Shown here piece after piece: positions 54,763 through 64,000 of a stretch of 64,000 nucleotides of DNA. The notes beneath the pieces are model-generated. The model worked only from the letters and a program-made list of their open reading frames with translations, ran no database searches and was not told where the DNA came from. This DNA is from Cryptomeria japonica (lineage: Eukaryota > Streptophyta > Pinopsida > Cupressales > Cupressaceae): positions 478,112,900 to 478,176,899 of the forward strand of contig NC_081406.1 of assembly GCF_030272615.1 (NCBI RefSeq), written 5' to 3'. Position numbers and translations under genes: made by a program. Each line of letters begins with the position of its first letter. Within the stretch, counting starts at the first letter, position 1.

Positions 54763-54979
54763 ATCTCTCCCTTTGGCATTGATGGCAACACTCATGAAAA
54801 ATGGCTAAGTGTTGAAAACTGTATACCGGATAAAAATAATTTCTAAGGCTCCCCCTTAGATACCTTTAATTACACAATTCTATACTGTACATTTTTCACC
54901 TTTACTCTCCCCCTTTGACAACAATGCCAAAGATTGTGTGTTGTCCAAAATTTATATACAAAGGTACCTGCCAATGACT

Positions 54980-57900
54980 TTACAAATACTTGAAAATGAC
55001 AGCAAAAATGATCTTCAAAGATCCTAGGTGAGTGTTCCACCCACTCTTCAAGTTATCCAAAACTATAATGAATTCACTAAATATAGTTGCATGAATCTCT
55101 ACTTCCTGCAGATTAGATGACACAAGTTGACCCATTTCCTTCATACATTCTATCTTATTGCTTAACACGGTGACCAACCGGGGGGCAATCAAGTTCTAGA
55201 GTTCACCAACTCTCCTCGAAATTTTGTCCTTGTTTGAAATAAGTCTCAAGATCTTATATTTAAATCCAATATCTTCCCTTCAACACTGCTGGTCAGAGCT
55301 ACACTGGGGTCAAAATACTATGAAATACCAACAAGTTTACCCTAGCAAACACTTATTTGTTTGTTTATATCTATAGTGAATTTGGGAAAAATTAGACACA
55401 ACTTATACAATTTACCACCTTCTATCAATGCATCTATTAAAACTTGCACACCTTTATTCAATCTCACTCTATCATCTTCGCAGTAGTAGACTTTTTGAAA
55501 AAATCAAAACTAGTATTTTCGCTATTAATCAATTGTAACAATTTACCAGAGGGGCTAGCATTAGAGTCTAACTGTACATCCAGAGCCACCTTCTGCAAAA
55601 CATCGACAGACATCAAAATGAGCTTTTTATCTTCTCACATAGATTTTACCAGATCCTAACAAGCTTGAGCTTGAACAACTACTGCAAGCATTAGCTTCTC
55701 GATAGGAGACATTTGTATAAGGTTAAGAGGACCATCTAGATTAATAGAGATTTAAGGTGGGGTCCTTGTGACTAGAGGAGTGTCAATTTCTGGATCAACA
55801 ACTCTTTTTCCCTTGTCTACCTACACAACCTTTACCTATGCTCTCTCAAGTTCCTTTTTCTCTACTCCATCCCCTTTATCTTGTGCATCGATGTTGCCAC
55901 TTGGAGAAGTATCAACCTTTTGAATCTCAAGAGTCACTGAACTATCTACCACTAGAGGATTATCACCAGTCTCAACATCAAGATTTGTGTTGGCTTGGTC
56001 TCCCAGATGTCCCTCAGTCTGAGTTTCATCCTTCTGATTACCGGAAACACCTTCCTTTACTTCTGACTAAGAAGACTTAAATGTGTCTTTATACAAAGGA
56101 TCAATCACAAGCATTTACCCTATTTTTGCTTTTGAATTCTTTCTTATTAGTTTCCTCAATGAGCCTTTTGACTTCATCTCGGGTGATATAGGTACAAACA
56201 TTTGTCAACTCTCTTTCTTTCATTCCTTATCTATTTTGCTAGCAGTCAGTCTCCTTGCATCAATAATATTGTATAGGTCCTTAGGGATTCTCTTTTCCAA
56301 CTAAATCAATTTCTTACTAAAATTGTTCAAGTTAAAAAAAACAAATTCTTCAACCTTTCTTTGATCTACCTCATCTAGATGTTCATAATAAGCTCCAAGA
56401 CTCTTCATGTTTCCATCAACAATTATTTCATCTATTAGTTGGTCTATTGACAATGGAGGAACAATTGTGTATTTACCTTGTAGGTCACTAGATTCAAGAT
56501 CTTCATCAAGTTGAGTTCTAACATGTCTTCCTCTCTTGGGCCTTCTAGTAGGGGCAGGTTCAAATCTGGTTTTCTTGCCTGGGCTCCACCGGATTGCGGC
56601 TTCCTCACCACTCTTACAAATTTACCTTTCTTCTTAGCCTTACCTACCTCCTCATTAGATTCTCTTGGAGGCCACTAGAGACACAGCAACATAAGTCTAC
56701 TTATGACTTCTCCTTTTGCTTCAACACTCCCTTTCCGGATGGGCTCTGTCTTGAAGATGGTGCCACTAGAGCAGGAGTAGACTTGGTCTATTTTGGTTTA
56801 GCCTTGGAGGGAATTGGGTCGGCCTTAGGATTTTTGGTTTCCTCTTTAGCCTACATGTATGCATGTTTCTCTTTGGTCTGCTTCACCAGCTCCTGGCTAA
56901 ATCCCATCTACACTACCACTTCCTCAGCCATCTTTGAAACTTTTCTTTTTCTAGCAGGTGCATTGAACTGTTTGTGCAATTCAAGGTCTTTCTCCTTGAA
57001 TGTTCCAAATATTTCATCCTTCTCATCAACCAGCTGACTCAACAGATGTTGAGCATAGACATCTAGGGTAGCAACATCAACTTCATACCCCATACGAAGA
57101 ATCCACATAGTCTTGGGCTCAACTACTTCCATCAAGCGCTGGTCATTATCAACCATGAAGTAGATTGTTTCCTCATATTTCTCCACTATCTCTTGTCGGA
57201 TTCTTTCTCTTCTCTTCATTGCAGCTTGGAAAGTTTTGAAATAACCCCAGAGAGAAGATATTCTCATTGTGGAATCACCAATCCCCATAATCCCTTCCTG
57301 GATTTTCCTAGCAACTAGCCTGTCATAGGCCCATTGGACCTTTCCTTGCACACTGGGGATTTCATTCATGACGTAGAAAGCCTTTTATCTATCTTCCTTC
57401 AACATCAAATAGGCAGAGTATATGACTGTATAAGAGACATAGTTGTGTCTACGTCACTGGTACACCTTGTATCCAACCATCATTGATGCAAACTTCACAT
57501 CATTCTCTAGAATGTCATTTATGGTCATCATTTTGCTATCAAACTAACAACCAGTGGCAGCAATCACGGTGTTGTTTGATATCTTCCTCAGACTAGGAAC
57601 ATCATTAGATGATCTTAGACAAGTTACAACCTGTATTTCTTGCTTGGTAATCATGTGAAGCTTGTCTAACCACATAAATTCAACATCGATTCTGCTAAGT
57701 ACAAATCGGATCCATTCTTTCTCATCAAAAGTCAGAAAATGCACGAACTAAGAAAAACCCTTCACCTACAAATGTTGATATTCTGGCTTGAGATTTCCCA
57801 AGCTGTCCACTAGATGTTTGTTGTACACATTCAACATGTCTGCACTTCCGAGTTCATCAAGATCGCAGTGGATGTATGCCCTAAAATCCTCATTGTGAAT

Positions 57901-58219
57901 AAAACTATAGGTTACAGAGGAAAATGCACATTTGGGATCATCCTCGACAGATTTAAAAGGATGTTTCAAAAATAGTTTGAGCTCTATCCTTAATCTCCAC
58001 AACAAGTGGGGTAGAAATTCTAGAAGCTAAATCCATTTTGAACTTAGGGTTTGCGGAAATTGATAGTCTGAAATAGATGAATTCTTTAATTTGCAACCGG
58101 GCGTCGAAATTCTCTTTAGGATTGCTAAAATCATTGTCGAGATCGTCAAATTGCTTTTCTCTTCTTCTCTACACTATTCTCTTGATCTCGTTGTGATGAA
58201 TGAATCTTTGAAATGCCAT
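54980..58219 (-). pseudogene. Element B unidentified ORF in the place of pol
   Basis: The start at 58219 reads MAFQRFIHHNEIKR. After a frameshift, a long frame (58005 to 56908) encodes DDPKCAFSSVTYSFIHNEDF, FLTFDEKEWIRFVLSRIDVE, VMNEIPSVQGKVQWAYDRLV and RMGYEVDVATLDVYAQHL. It is a hydrophilic, mostly helical protein with few stops. Downstream (56900-55200) are Lys/Pro- and acidic-rich remnants, with a short ending at 55192-54980. I recognise no retroviral or cellular family. It could be a captured host sequence or a lineage-specific accessory protein. Confidence 0.5.
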
Positions 58220-58587
58220 TTTAACTTTTGAAAACCTAATTCTTCATTGCAATAAATGTTGCAGTTGGTTACATTGATTTTAATAGAGTCGCTTATCGGA
58301 GCATCAACTCTTCTCTGAGACTTCTGGATAATATCTGCATATATGATTTAAGACTTCTGCAACCTTCTGAAATAAATTGCAGATCATTGAATATCAGATT
58401 CTTAGAATCTACATGAAAAGTTCCCCCTATGGCATAAAGCCCTAGTTACTGGATGAAGATCTTGCACCAGATTCGGGTATAGATCCATTGTTTTCTTTGG
58501 ATTTATCTTTTATGACCCACATCTTCTCATGTTTGTCTCTGATCTCCTCTACCTTTTCCATTCCCTTCTCATCTAATTTGTTCTAGT

Positions 58588-59600
58588 CTACCGAGCACTA
58601 ATTTTGCTTCTGCAGTACTTTGGAATGTGACCAGTTTTATTGCATGCATGACAAACAACATTCTGCATAGGTCTGAAGTTCATCTGATTTGGTCTCATCT
58701 TGCACTGGTTAGAGATATTCCCAAGCATCCCACAAGCATAACACCTCTTGATTTGAAATTTATTCATTACTACTCTACACATATTTGACTTTTGACCAAA
58801 ATTATTGTATATGAAATCCTAACCGGTAAAGGTAGGAACATTATTCATTTTGTTCATTCCATTATTCATCCTACTTCTGCATTTATTTGTCATATGACCA
58901 AATTTATTAAAATTAAAACATCTACCATTGAATTTATGAGCATTAGGTTGTCTTACCAGAGGATTCCTGCTCTTCTTCTAATTAGGTTTTGCATTGCTTT
59001 GTCTAGATATGGAGGATTCACCTTTCTCAAATCCAAGTCCTTGCATGTCCTTTCCATGTCTCTGACTTTCCAACATCTCATCAAGCCTTGCTGAGCTAGA
59101 TTTCAATTTGTCTTTGTAATCATTAACAATAGAAAGTTCATCTCTTAAGGCAACAATCTGTCTTTCAAGTTCTTGACCATTATTCCTTAACTTTGTCAAC
59201 TCAAGCTTCAACTGATCATTCTCATAGGTAAGCCTAAAGCATTCATCAACTCTTTACTTTGATGATGTGCCAGATTATCTTCATTTTTCTTCTGGTCCTC
59301 AATCTCATTAGTCAGCCTCATCATAATTGATTGCATCTAATTCTTCAATGCAACATTCTCTCTCTCAAGCTTGCCAACTTCATCAACTTTACCCTTATTT
59401 TCCATGATTTAATCTTCTTTCTCCTTTATCTTGTCCATCAATTCTTTCCTATTGTCTTTTGAGGTGTTCACTTGATCCTTCAAGTCATTAATGAAATCAT
59501 TAGCAACATTCAAATTTCTCTTCAAGGAACAAATCTCATTTCTTGCTCCATCAAGATCCTCAAGTGCCACACTAAGTTATCTCTGAAAACTAGATTCCAT
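58588..59600 (-). pseudogene. gag: Element B gag-like: coiled coil and two zinc knuckles
   Basis: The start near 59600 (MESSFQR, followed by a stop) leads into a heptad-rich coiled coil (ALEDLDGARNEICSLKRNLN; KLERENVALKN; ELTKLRNNGQELERQIVALR). The C-terminal part has CYACGMLGNISNQC (zinc His replaced by N) and an intact CHACNKTGHIPKYC. Copia D begins with the same kind of coiled coil. The protein would multimerise and bind RNA. Several stops. Confidence 0.7.
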
Positions 59601-59654
59601 TGATTCAATCTCCTGGACCTTCCTCTAGCGGTTAAGATTCCTCAGAGGAACTAG

Positions 59655-59668
59655 GCTCTAATACCAAT
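59655..59668 (-). other. Element B primer binding site
   Basis: On the element strand TTGGTATTAGAGCC, one transition away from the initiator tRNA-Met site TTGGTATCAGAGCC seen in copia A. It directly follows the LTR end. Confidence 0.85.
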
Positions 59669-60626
59669 TATTGGAATCGGGGATCACTGAGAGGGGGGTT
59701 GAATCGGTGATCTACTAGTTAGCAAATTATCACACTTAACTTTAAACCACTGGAAGCATAAACATGAAACTGAAATGCAGGAACCTAAAATAATCAACCA
59801 CAAAATTATAACACAAGATTTCTACGTAGAAACCCAAATGGGAAAAACCATGGTGGGGTTTGAACACACAATATTATTCAACTATGGCCAATAGAAAAAC
59901 AATATTACAATATGGGGAATGCACAAGCATTTAGGCACCTACCTAGAGCTCACTTCTCAAATACAATAAGGTCTACAACCCCAAAAGGCTCACTGCCTTA
60001 CTGATTAATTACAATGATGAATTACAAAAAATTAACTCCAAAATACCATCTACAATACTTGGATGAGTTCTGGTTAAGTGCCAAATACATTCACTGAATC
60101 ACCTATGTTATTCTGCTCTGTTCTACCTTGTTCACGGTCACAGTCAACTACTGGATCAAGAATGCGCACATGAAACTGCGCTACAAATGATTCTCAATCA
60201 CCACTTTCTCGCATATATTCATATCATCCATCAAAAAGATCATCTACACCGGTCTTATATATCCGCAATCACAAAATAGATCTTTTATCAAGTCAGCCTG
60301 CTAATGTAACGTGTAGTCATATGTCAACTTGACCAGATCACTAAAGAAAAATGTGGATCACCAAAACAATGATAAAATGATGTCTTTATGTCGACCCAAT
60401 CATCCCAAACATGATTTAGAGCTCCACAATCATCGAAAAGATTCCGGACCAAAACTGCTCCGTTCATCCTAAAATACCAGTTAACTAGCTACTAGTTGAC
60501 ATCATCTTCTAAAAAATTAAGATCCATGATTACCAAATGGGAATCTCATGAAGATTTTCCATCAATGATAGCCATAAACCAACAATCAATCATCAGAAGC
60601 CATTGGATGAGTGTCAATTGCCAACA
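59669..60626 (-). mobile_element. Element B 5' LTR
   Basis: 958 bp ending on the plus strand with TCAATTGCCAACA; pairs with 53821-54762. The inner edge reads TATTGG rather than TGTTGG, a transition in the terminal dinucleotide. Confidence 0.87.
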
Positions 60627-61008
60627 AATTATCGATCTCTACCTCAAAGATATCACCATTGACCTTCAAAAATTTTATGTCCTAACCATCATGTCCTTTG
60701 ATACCAATCAACTTGATGATCTCCCGCTTATATATTCCTCAACTTATTGACTGGGGCTAACAAACCCCACCTGAACTTGAAACCTTTTACAATGACCATG
60801 CCATAAAAGATTATTTGAATCCCATGGGTATTTCATATGCATAAATTAATGACGCGTGCTTAATTGATGAGCTCAACAACCTATCTAATGCTAGAGAAAG
60901 TGTCAGGCCTTCTAGTCATAAAAATATGAAAATGACTAATAGATGTAATGGTGAAAACCATAATACAACAGTATTAGATCCAGAAAAAGTAAAAACAAAA
61001 GATGTATC
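60627..61008 (+). pseudogene. Gypsy C linker, part 2
   Basis: After element B the gypsy sequence resumes. TATTCCTCAACTTATTGACTGG near 60733 matches TATCTTGAACTCATTGACTG at 536 of gypsy A, fixing the alignment. Stops and small indels break it. It ends at GATGTATC before the solo LTR. Confidence 0.7.
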
Positions 61009-61593
61009 TGTGATAAACCATGATTTATCACTTGATGTAAATTGGTTAAATAATGTTAATATACTAAAAGTAGAAATAAATCACTAAATACCATTTATTT
61101 ATGTTAAATCGTTATTTATTTTGAATCATTTATCTATGTTAAATCATTCATTTTATAAAAGTTAAAATATAAATAAATGATTAGAATATTAATATATTTA
61201 ATATGTGAAACAATATAGAAAAAACTATTATTAATTTAAAAGGATTGATGAAGATGAAATGTGGAAGTGAAGCGATGTCATGGTATAAGGGAAGACACCA
61301 TGGTGGCCCCCCCGCGAGAAGTGGTGGGACGGGGAACGCAGCCTGGGCTGCGACCACTGTCACGCCACTTCCTACGGAAGGAACTCCGTGGTGGGTCATG
61401 ACCCTCCCCTCCACGGGGTATAAAGGATGGCCTCCGTGGAGCACAAAGGGGTAAGAAGGAGAAGTGTTACTGCTGCACAGACAGAGAAAGGAGGAAGGGA
61501 GGACTTCATTGGAACTACATACGACAATTACAGTGTGTGGACTTCAACAATAGACTACGATCTGCATACAGGTAAGAGGAATTAAGGGTCATA

Positions 61594-61630
<37 letters not shown>

Positions 61631-62476
61631 GACGTGTGTACCACACACACACACATATATTAGTGCACATTTATGAATACATATATCACTAATGTTTATT
61701 TATATGAATGTAGCAATAAAGATACGTACCCATGTAGAATATGAATGTATATCTAGGATCATTACAAAGGTTAAAGAATATGTAAATATAGACATAAATT
61801 ATGGAAAGGAAAATAGTAATGAATTGTAAAATGTAATATAAATGTGATTATATGATGGAGGCTATAGGGAGGAAATCCCTTAGCCTAATAGAGGGATTAT
61901 GATAATCCCTGGTAGGTAGTATATACTGAATATCTATATGTATATATGTTATGGCTTGGTTGAAAAAGTTCATCCAAGAAGAGATGGATCTGGCCTGTCC
62001 TCTCTAGTAGACTTGGATGATGAGATGCATCATCCAAGACAAGGAATTGATCATATATGATGGTCTTCCTTGGTATGGTTTGGGTGTAAGAAATTACATC
62101 CAAGACAGGAATCGAATTAACCTTCGATTTCCTGGATGGCTTGGGTGTAAGAAATTACATCCAAGATAGGAATTGAACTAACCTTTGAATTTCTGGATGG
62201 CTTGGGTGTAAGAAATTACATCCAAGACAGGAATCGAATTAACCTTCAATTTCCTGGTATGGCTTGGAACCAAGATGGGTTTCGAGAAGGCAAGCTTCAC
62301 AACCACCTAAGAACATGTCCCAGTGCTGCACTTGTATCCTTTTTTAAGAATTGAGATTAGTGTTAATTAAGTAATTGAACTTTAATTGCAAAATAGATTA
62401 GTTATGTATATATTTTTGTTGTGTTCTAACAATCTTTTTTGCAAGACAATGATCTCTAACTAGTAGGGTCATTACA
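61009..62476 (+). mobile_element. Solo LTR in gypsy C, TSD GTATC
   Basis: 1468 bp, TGTGATAAACC...GGTCATTACA, flanked by the perfect duplication GTATC (61004-61008 and 62477-62481). Removing it rejoins the gypsy frame (KDVSD next to GENLLEAP). A GC-rich island (61300-61450) contains the TATA-like GGGTATAAAGGATGG near 61418. A (TG)n run follows at about 61600-61632. No coding capacity or PBS. The orientation is inferred from the TATA box. Confidence 0.9.
62075..62270 (+). repeat. Three ~62-bp tandem copies in the solo LTR
   Basis: Unit: GGCTTGGGTGTAAGAAATTA then CATCCAAGACAGGAATCGAA, TTAACCTTCGATTTCCTGGAT. Copies start near 62077, 62139 and 62200, with a few transitions between them. A related half-unit (CATCCAAGACAAGGAATTGA) precedes at 62030. 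Confidence 0.9.
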
Positions 62477-62481
62477 GTATC

Positions 62482-63146
62482 TGATGGTGAAAACCTCCTT
62501 GAGGCACCAAAGGATGGGAGGCTTGACATTCTTCCCCAGTCAGAATATCAGGAAAGGTCTTCAATCATCATTGAGCCAACAATACCTATTAATATTGGAA
62601 CAAAATATGGTCCTAAGATCCTTCATCTAGCAGCATCTTTATAAGAAAAGGAAAATGAAAACTTTATCAATATTTTCTTGGTCATATGCAGATAGGCCCG
62701 GCTTGGATCCATACTTAATTATGCATCATTTATCAATAGCTCCAGGGGTCAAGCTTGTGAAACAAAAGCTGAGAAAAATGCATCCACATATATCCCTTTG
62801 AGTAAAAGCTGAATTGAATAAGATTCTGGATGTAGGGTTTATTAGGTCTATTGATTATGTGAAGTGGATATCAAATATAGTACCTATTTCAAAACTAGAT
62901 AACAACATTAGAGTGTGTACAGATTTTAGAGACCTAAACAAAACATGCCCAAAGGATGATTTTCCTTGGCCCAATATAGACATTATTGTGGATATGACTG
63001 TAGGACATGGTATGTTATCATTGATTGATGGTTTTTCTAGTTATAATCAAATAAGAATAGCTTTGGAAGACCATGAAAAAATAGCTTTCACCTTTCCATG
63101 GGGAACATAATATTGGAATATCATGCCATTTGGACTGAAAAATGCA
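62482..63146 (+). pseudogene. pol: Gypsy C RT, N-terminal half
   Basis: It begins with the GENLLEAP linker, then MHHLSIAPGVKLVKQKLRKM, ISNIVPISK, VCTDFRDLNKTCPKDDFPWP, LSLIDGFSSYNQIRIALEDH and IMPFGLKNA. These align position for position with 752-1497 of gypsy A. A small deletion before WSYADRPGLDP and stops at about 62643, 62803 and 63108 break it. The catalytic YVDD part is absent because the element is cut at about 63146 by antisense copia D. Confidence 0.88.
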
Positions 63147-63562
63147 TTCTTGGTGATGGCTATGTTCAGTTCTCCTTGCATGTCTTCCTTTTCCACTTTG
63201 TTCGCATGGAGTTGAGCGGTTAGGGCACTAATTTCTTGTTTTAACTTGGAGATCTCATGATCTTTGTTTTTTACAAGATCTTCAACTTTCCTCCGGTTCT
63301 CAAGCTCTTGACACATTCGGATAGTCAGTCCTTCAAACTCCTTTCTTAGGCTGGAATTGGATTCATTCAACTTTTCTACTTCTTGAATTAGGGCTTCCAT
63401 GTCCGCTTCATCAAAGGAACTGTTTTTAGTTAGCTCCATCAGTTTTTTAGCATGTTCTCTACTTTTTGCCTGAGAGGCCTTGTATTTGACCATAAGTTCA
63501 TCATAGGCTTGCTCAGATTGAGTGAGCCGATGAGTAAGTTCCCTCACAGTGTATTCCCCCAT
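63147..63562 (-). CDS. gag: Copia D gag N-terminal part (coiled coil), truncated
   Basis: MGEYTVRELTHRLTQSEQAY starts at 63562, about 50 bases inside the PBS, and stays open with strong heptads (MEALIQEVEKLNESNSSLRK; LENRRKVEDLVKNKDHEISK; LKQEISALTAQL) to ELNIAITKNA. The frame then runs into antisense gypsy C RT sequence. It is the only undamaged coding stretch in the window, but the gag C-terminus and everything after it are missing. It is of the same type as the element B gag. Confidence 0.7.
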
Positions 63563-63597
63563 ATCTCTTTCCAAGTGGTTAAACTTATAGAAAGGTT

Positions 63598-63610
63598 GGC
63601 TCTGATACCA
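63598..63610 (-). other. Copia D primer binding site
   Basis: TGGTATCAGAGCC on the element strand, the unmodified initiator tRNA-Met type site, two bases from the LTR edge. Confidence 0.88.
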
Positions 63611-63612
63611 AT

Positions 63613-64000
63613 TGATGAATATTAAGAGGGGGGGTGATTTAGTATGCCAAAAATTACTGTACTTAAACACTTTACTAGTCTAGCAGTAAACCGGTAAAAC
63701 AATTTAGCAAACAAACCAGTTAGCACACATGCAAACCAAAAAGAAAATAATGCATTCACCCATAGAAGAACAATCACCATAACACAAGATATTTTGACGT
63801 GGAAACCCAAATGGAAAAAACCACGGTGAGATGAAACTCACAAGTAACTATCTACAGAATAGGAACCAGACCGGTTAAGGTCATACAATGTTCTTTACCA
63901 GAACAGATCCTGTTAGGAATCTTAATCTCTTTTAGGAGAGAAGTCTAATTAAAGACTACCTTGCTAGAGGATTTTAGATCCACAGATGTGAACCACCTTG
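63613..64000 (-). mobile_element. Copia D 5' LTR, cut by the window end
   Basis: TGATGAATATTAAGAGGGGGGG on the plus strand is the inner edge; on the element strand the LTR ends ATATTCATCA. GTGGAAACCCAAATGG and AAAAACCACGGTG (63800-63827) are the shared copia LTR phrase, and AACAGATCCTGTTAGG (63902) resembles the solo LTR at 52191-53562. The outer end lies beyond 64000. Confidence 0.85.

Larger units (their letters stand above)
53821..60626 (-). mobile_element. Copia-type LTR element B, nonautonomous (no pol seen)
   Basis: The two LTRs are 53821-54762 and 59669-60626, 942 and 958 bp and clearly homologous (GGATCACTGAGAGGGGGG, AAACCCAAATGGGAAAAACC). The PBS is TTGGTATTAGAGCC (59655-59668) and the polypurine tract is at 54763 on the opposite strand. 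The 4.9-kb interior codes a coiled-coil gag with zinc knuckles, then an unfamiliar ORF; I find no protease, integrase or RT motif. The flanks GTTTA and AATTA match only 3 of 5, so the duplication has decayed or is absent. Mobilisation by an autonomous relative is inferred. Confidence 0.8.
46051..63146 (+). mobile_element. Ty3/gypsy element C (Tat-like), 5' LTR to RT, with three insertions
   Basis: After removing the insertions at 52191-53562, 53821-60626 and 61009-62476, the pieces read as one element: 5' LTR (46051-47159), PBS (47166), a 2-kb leader, gag and protease (49252-~51640), a G-patch linker and the start of RT (62482-63146). The linker and RT correspond to 179-1520 of gypsy A. The element is cut at about 63146 by antisense copia D. 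RNase H, integrase and 3' LTR are missing. Confidence 0.88.

Overview
The window looks like a repeat-dominated stretch of a large plant nuclear genome, most likely a gymnosperm or a similarly repeat-rich land plant. That placement is inferred from element types: Tat-like Ty3/gypsy with a second RNase H, Ty1/copia primed by initiator tRNA-Met, an L1 LINE with zf-CCHC and RNase H domains, and an En/Spm (CACTA) transposon with spliced genes. I see no cellular gene, tRNA, rRNA or CRISPR array. Every coding region carries at least one stop or frameshift, apart from a truncated gag at the right end.

Layout. (1) 1-7819: 3' part of gypsy element A (G-patch, RT, two RNase H domains, integrase), a noncoding tail, a 50-60-bp tandem repeat and a 3' LTR. 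(2) 7828-8434: antisense copia fragment. (3) 8435-~41900: a nest. A gypsy-type LTR (B) is split by a DNA transposon with 32-bp inverted ends (8674-41070). That element received an antisense LINE (9137-15496, 17-bp target duplication) and an antisense copia A (15642-40518, duplication GATGT). The 3' LTR of copia A is split by an 18.4-kb CACTA element (16501-34879). (4) ~41900-46050: mostly unrecognised, with a tandem repeat and a probable solo LTR. (5) 46051-63146: gypsy element C (5' LTR, PBS, gag, protease, G-patch, start of RT), interrupted by a solo LTR (52191-53562), an antisense copia-type element B without pol (53821-60626) and a second solo LTR (61009-62476). (6) ~63147-64000: antisense copia D (truncated gag, PBS, LTR) fused to the gypsy C RT.

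The most interesting object is the CACTA element. It has two sense genes in tandem. The first is a TNP2-type transposase whose last exon ends in a 91-residue aspartate run. The second appears to join a SET (lysine methyltransferase-like) domain to a TnpA/Transposase_24-like domain through a chain of exons with ordinary splice signals. Its ends are full of GTCGGAA-type motifs and carry a ~105-nt-arm foldback. A chromatin-modifying domain fused to the protein family expected to bind the element ends would be an unusual accessory function for a plant transposon. The copy here is inactivated by stops and a frameshift, so the idea must be tested on relatives.

Nesting order gives relative ages: LTR B, then the TIR transposon, then LINE and copia A (mutual order unknown), then CACTA. 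Many differences between duplicated ends are C-to-T/G-to-A, as expected for methylated, silenced repeats. Exon boundaries, domain names and element classes are read by eye from motifs, not from searches.
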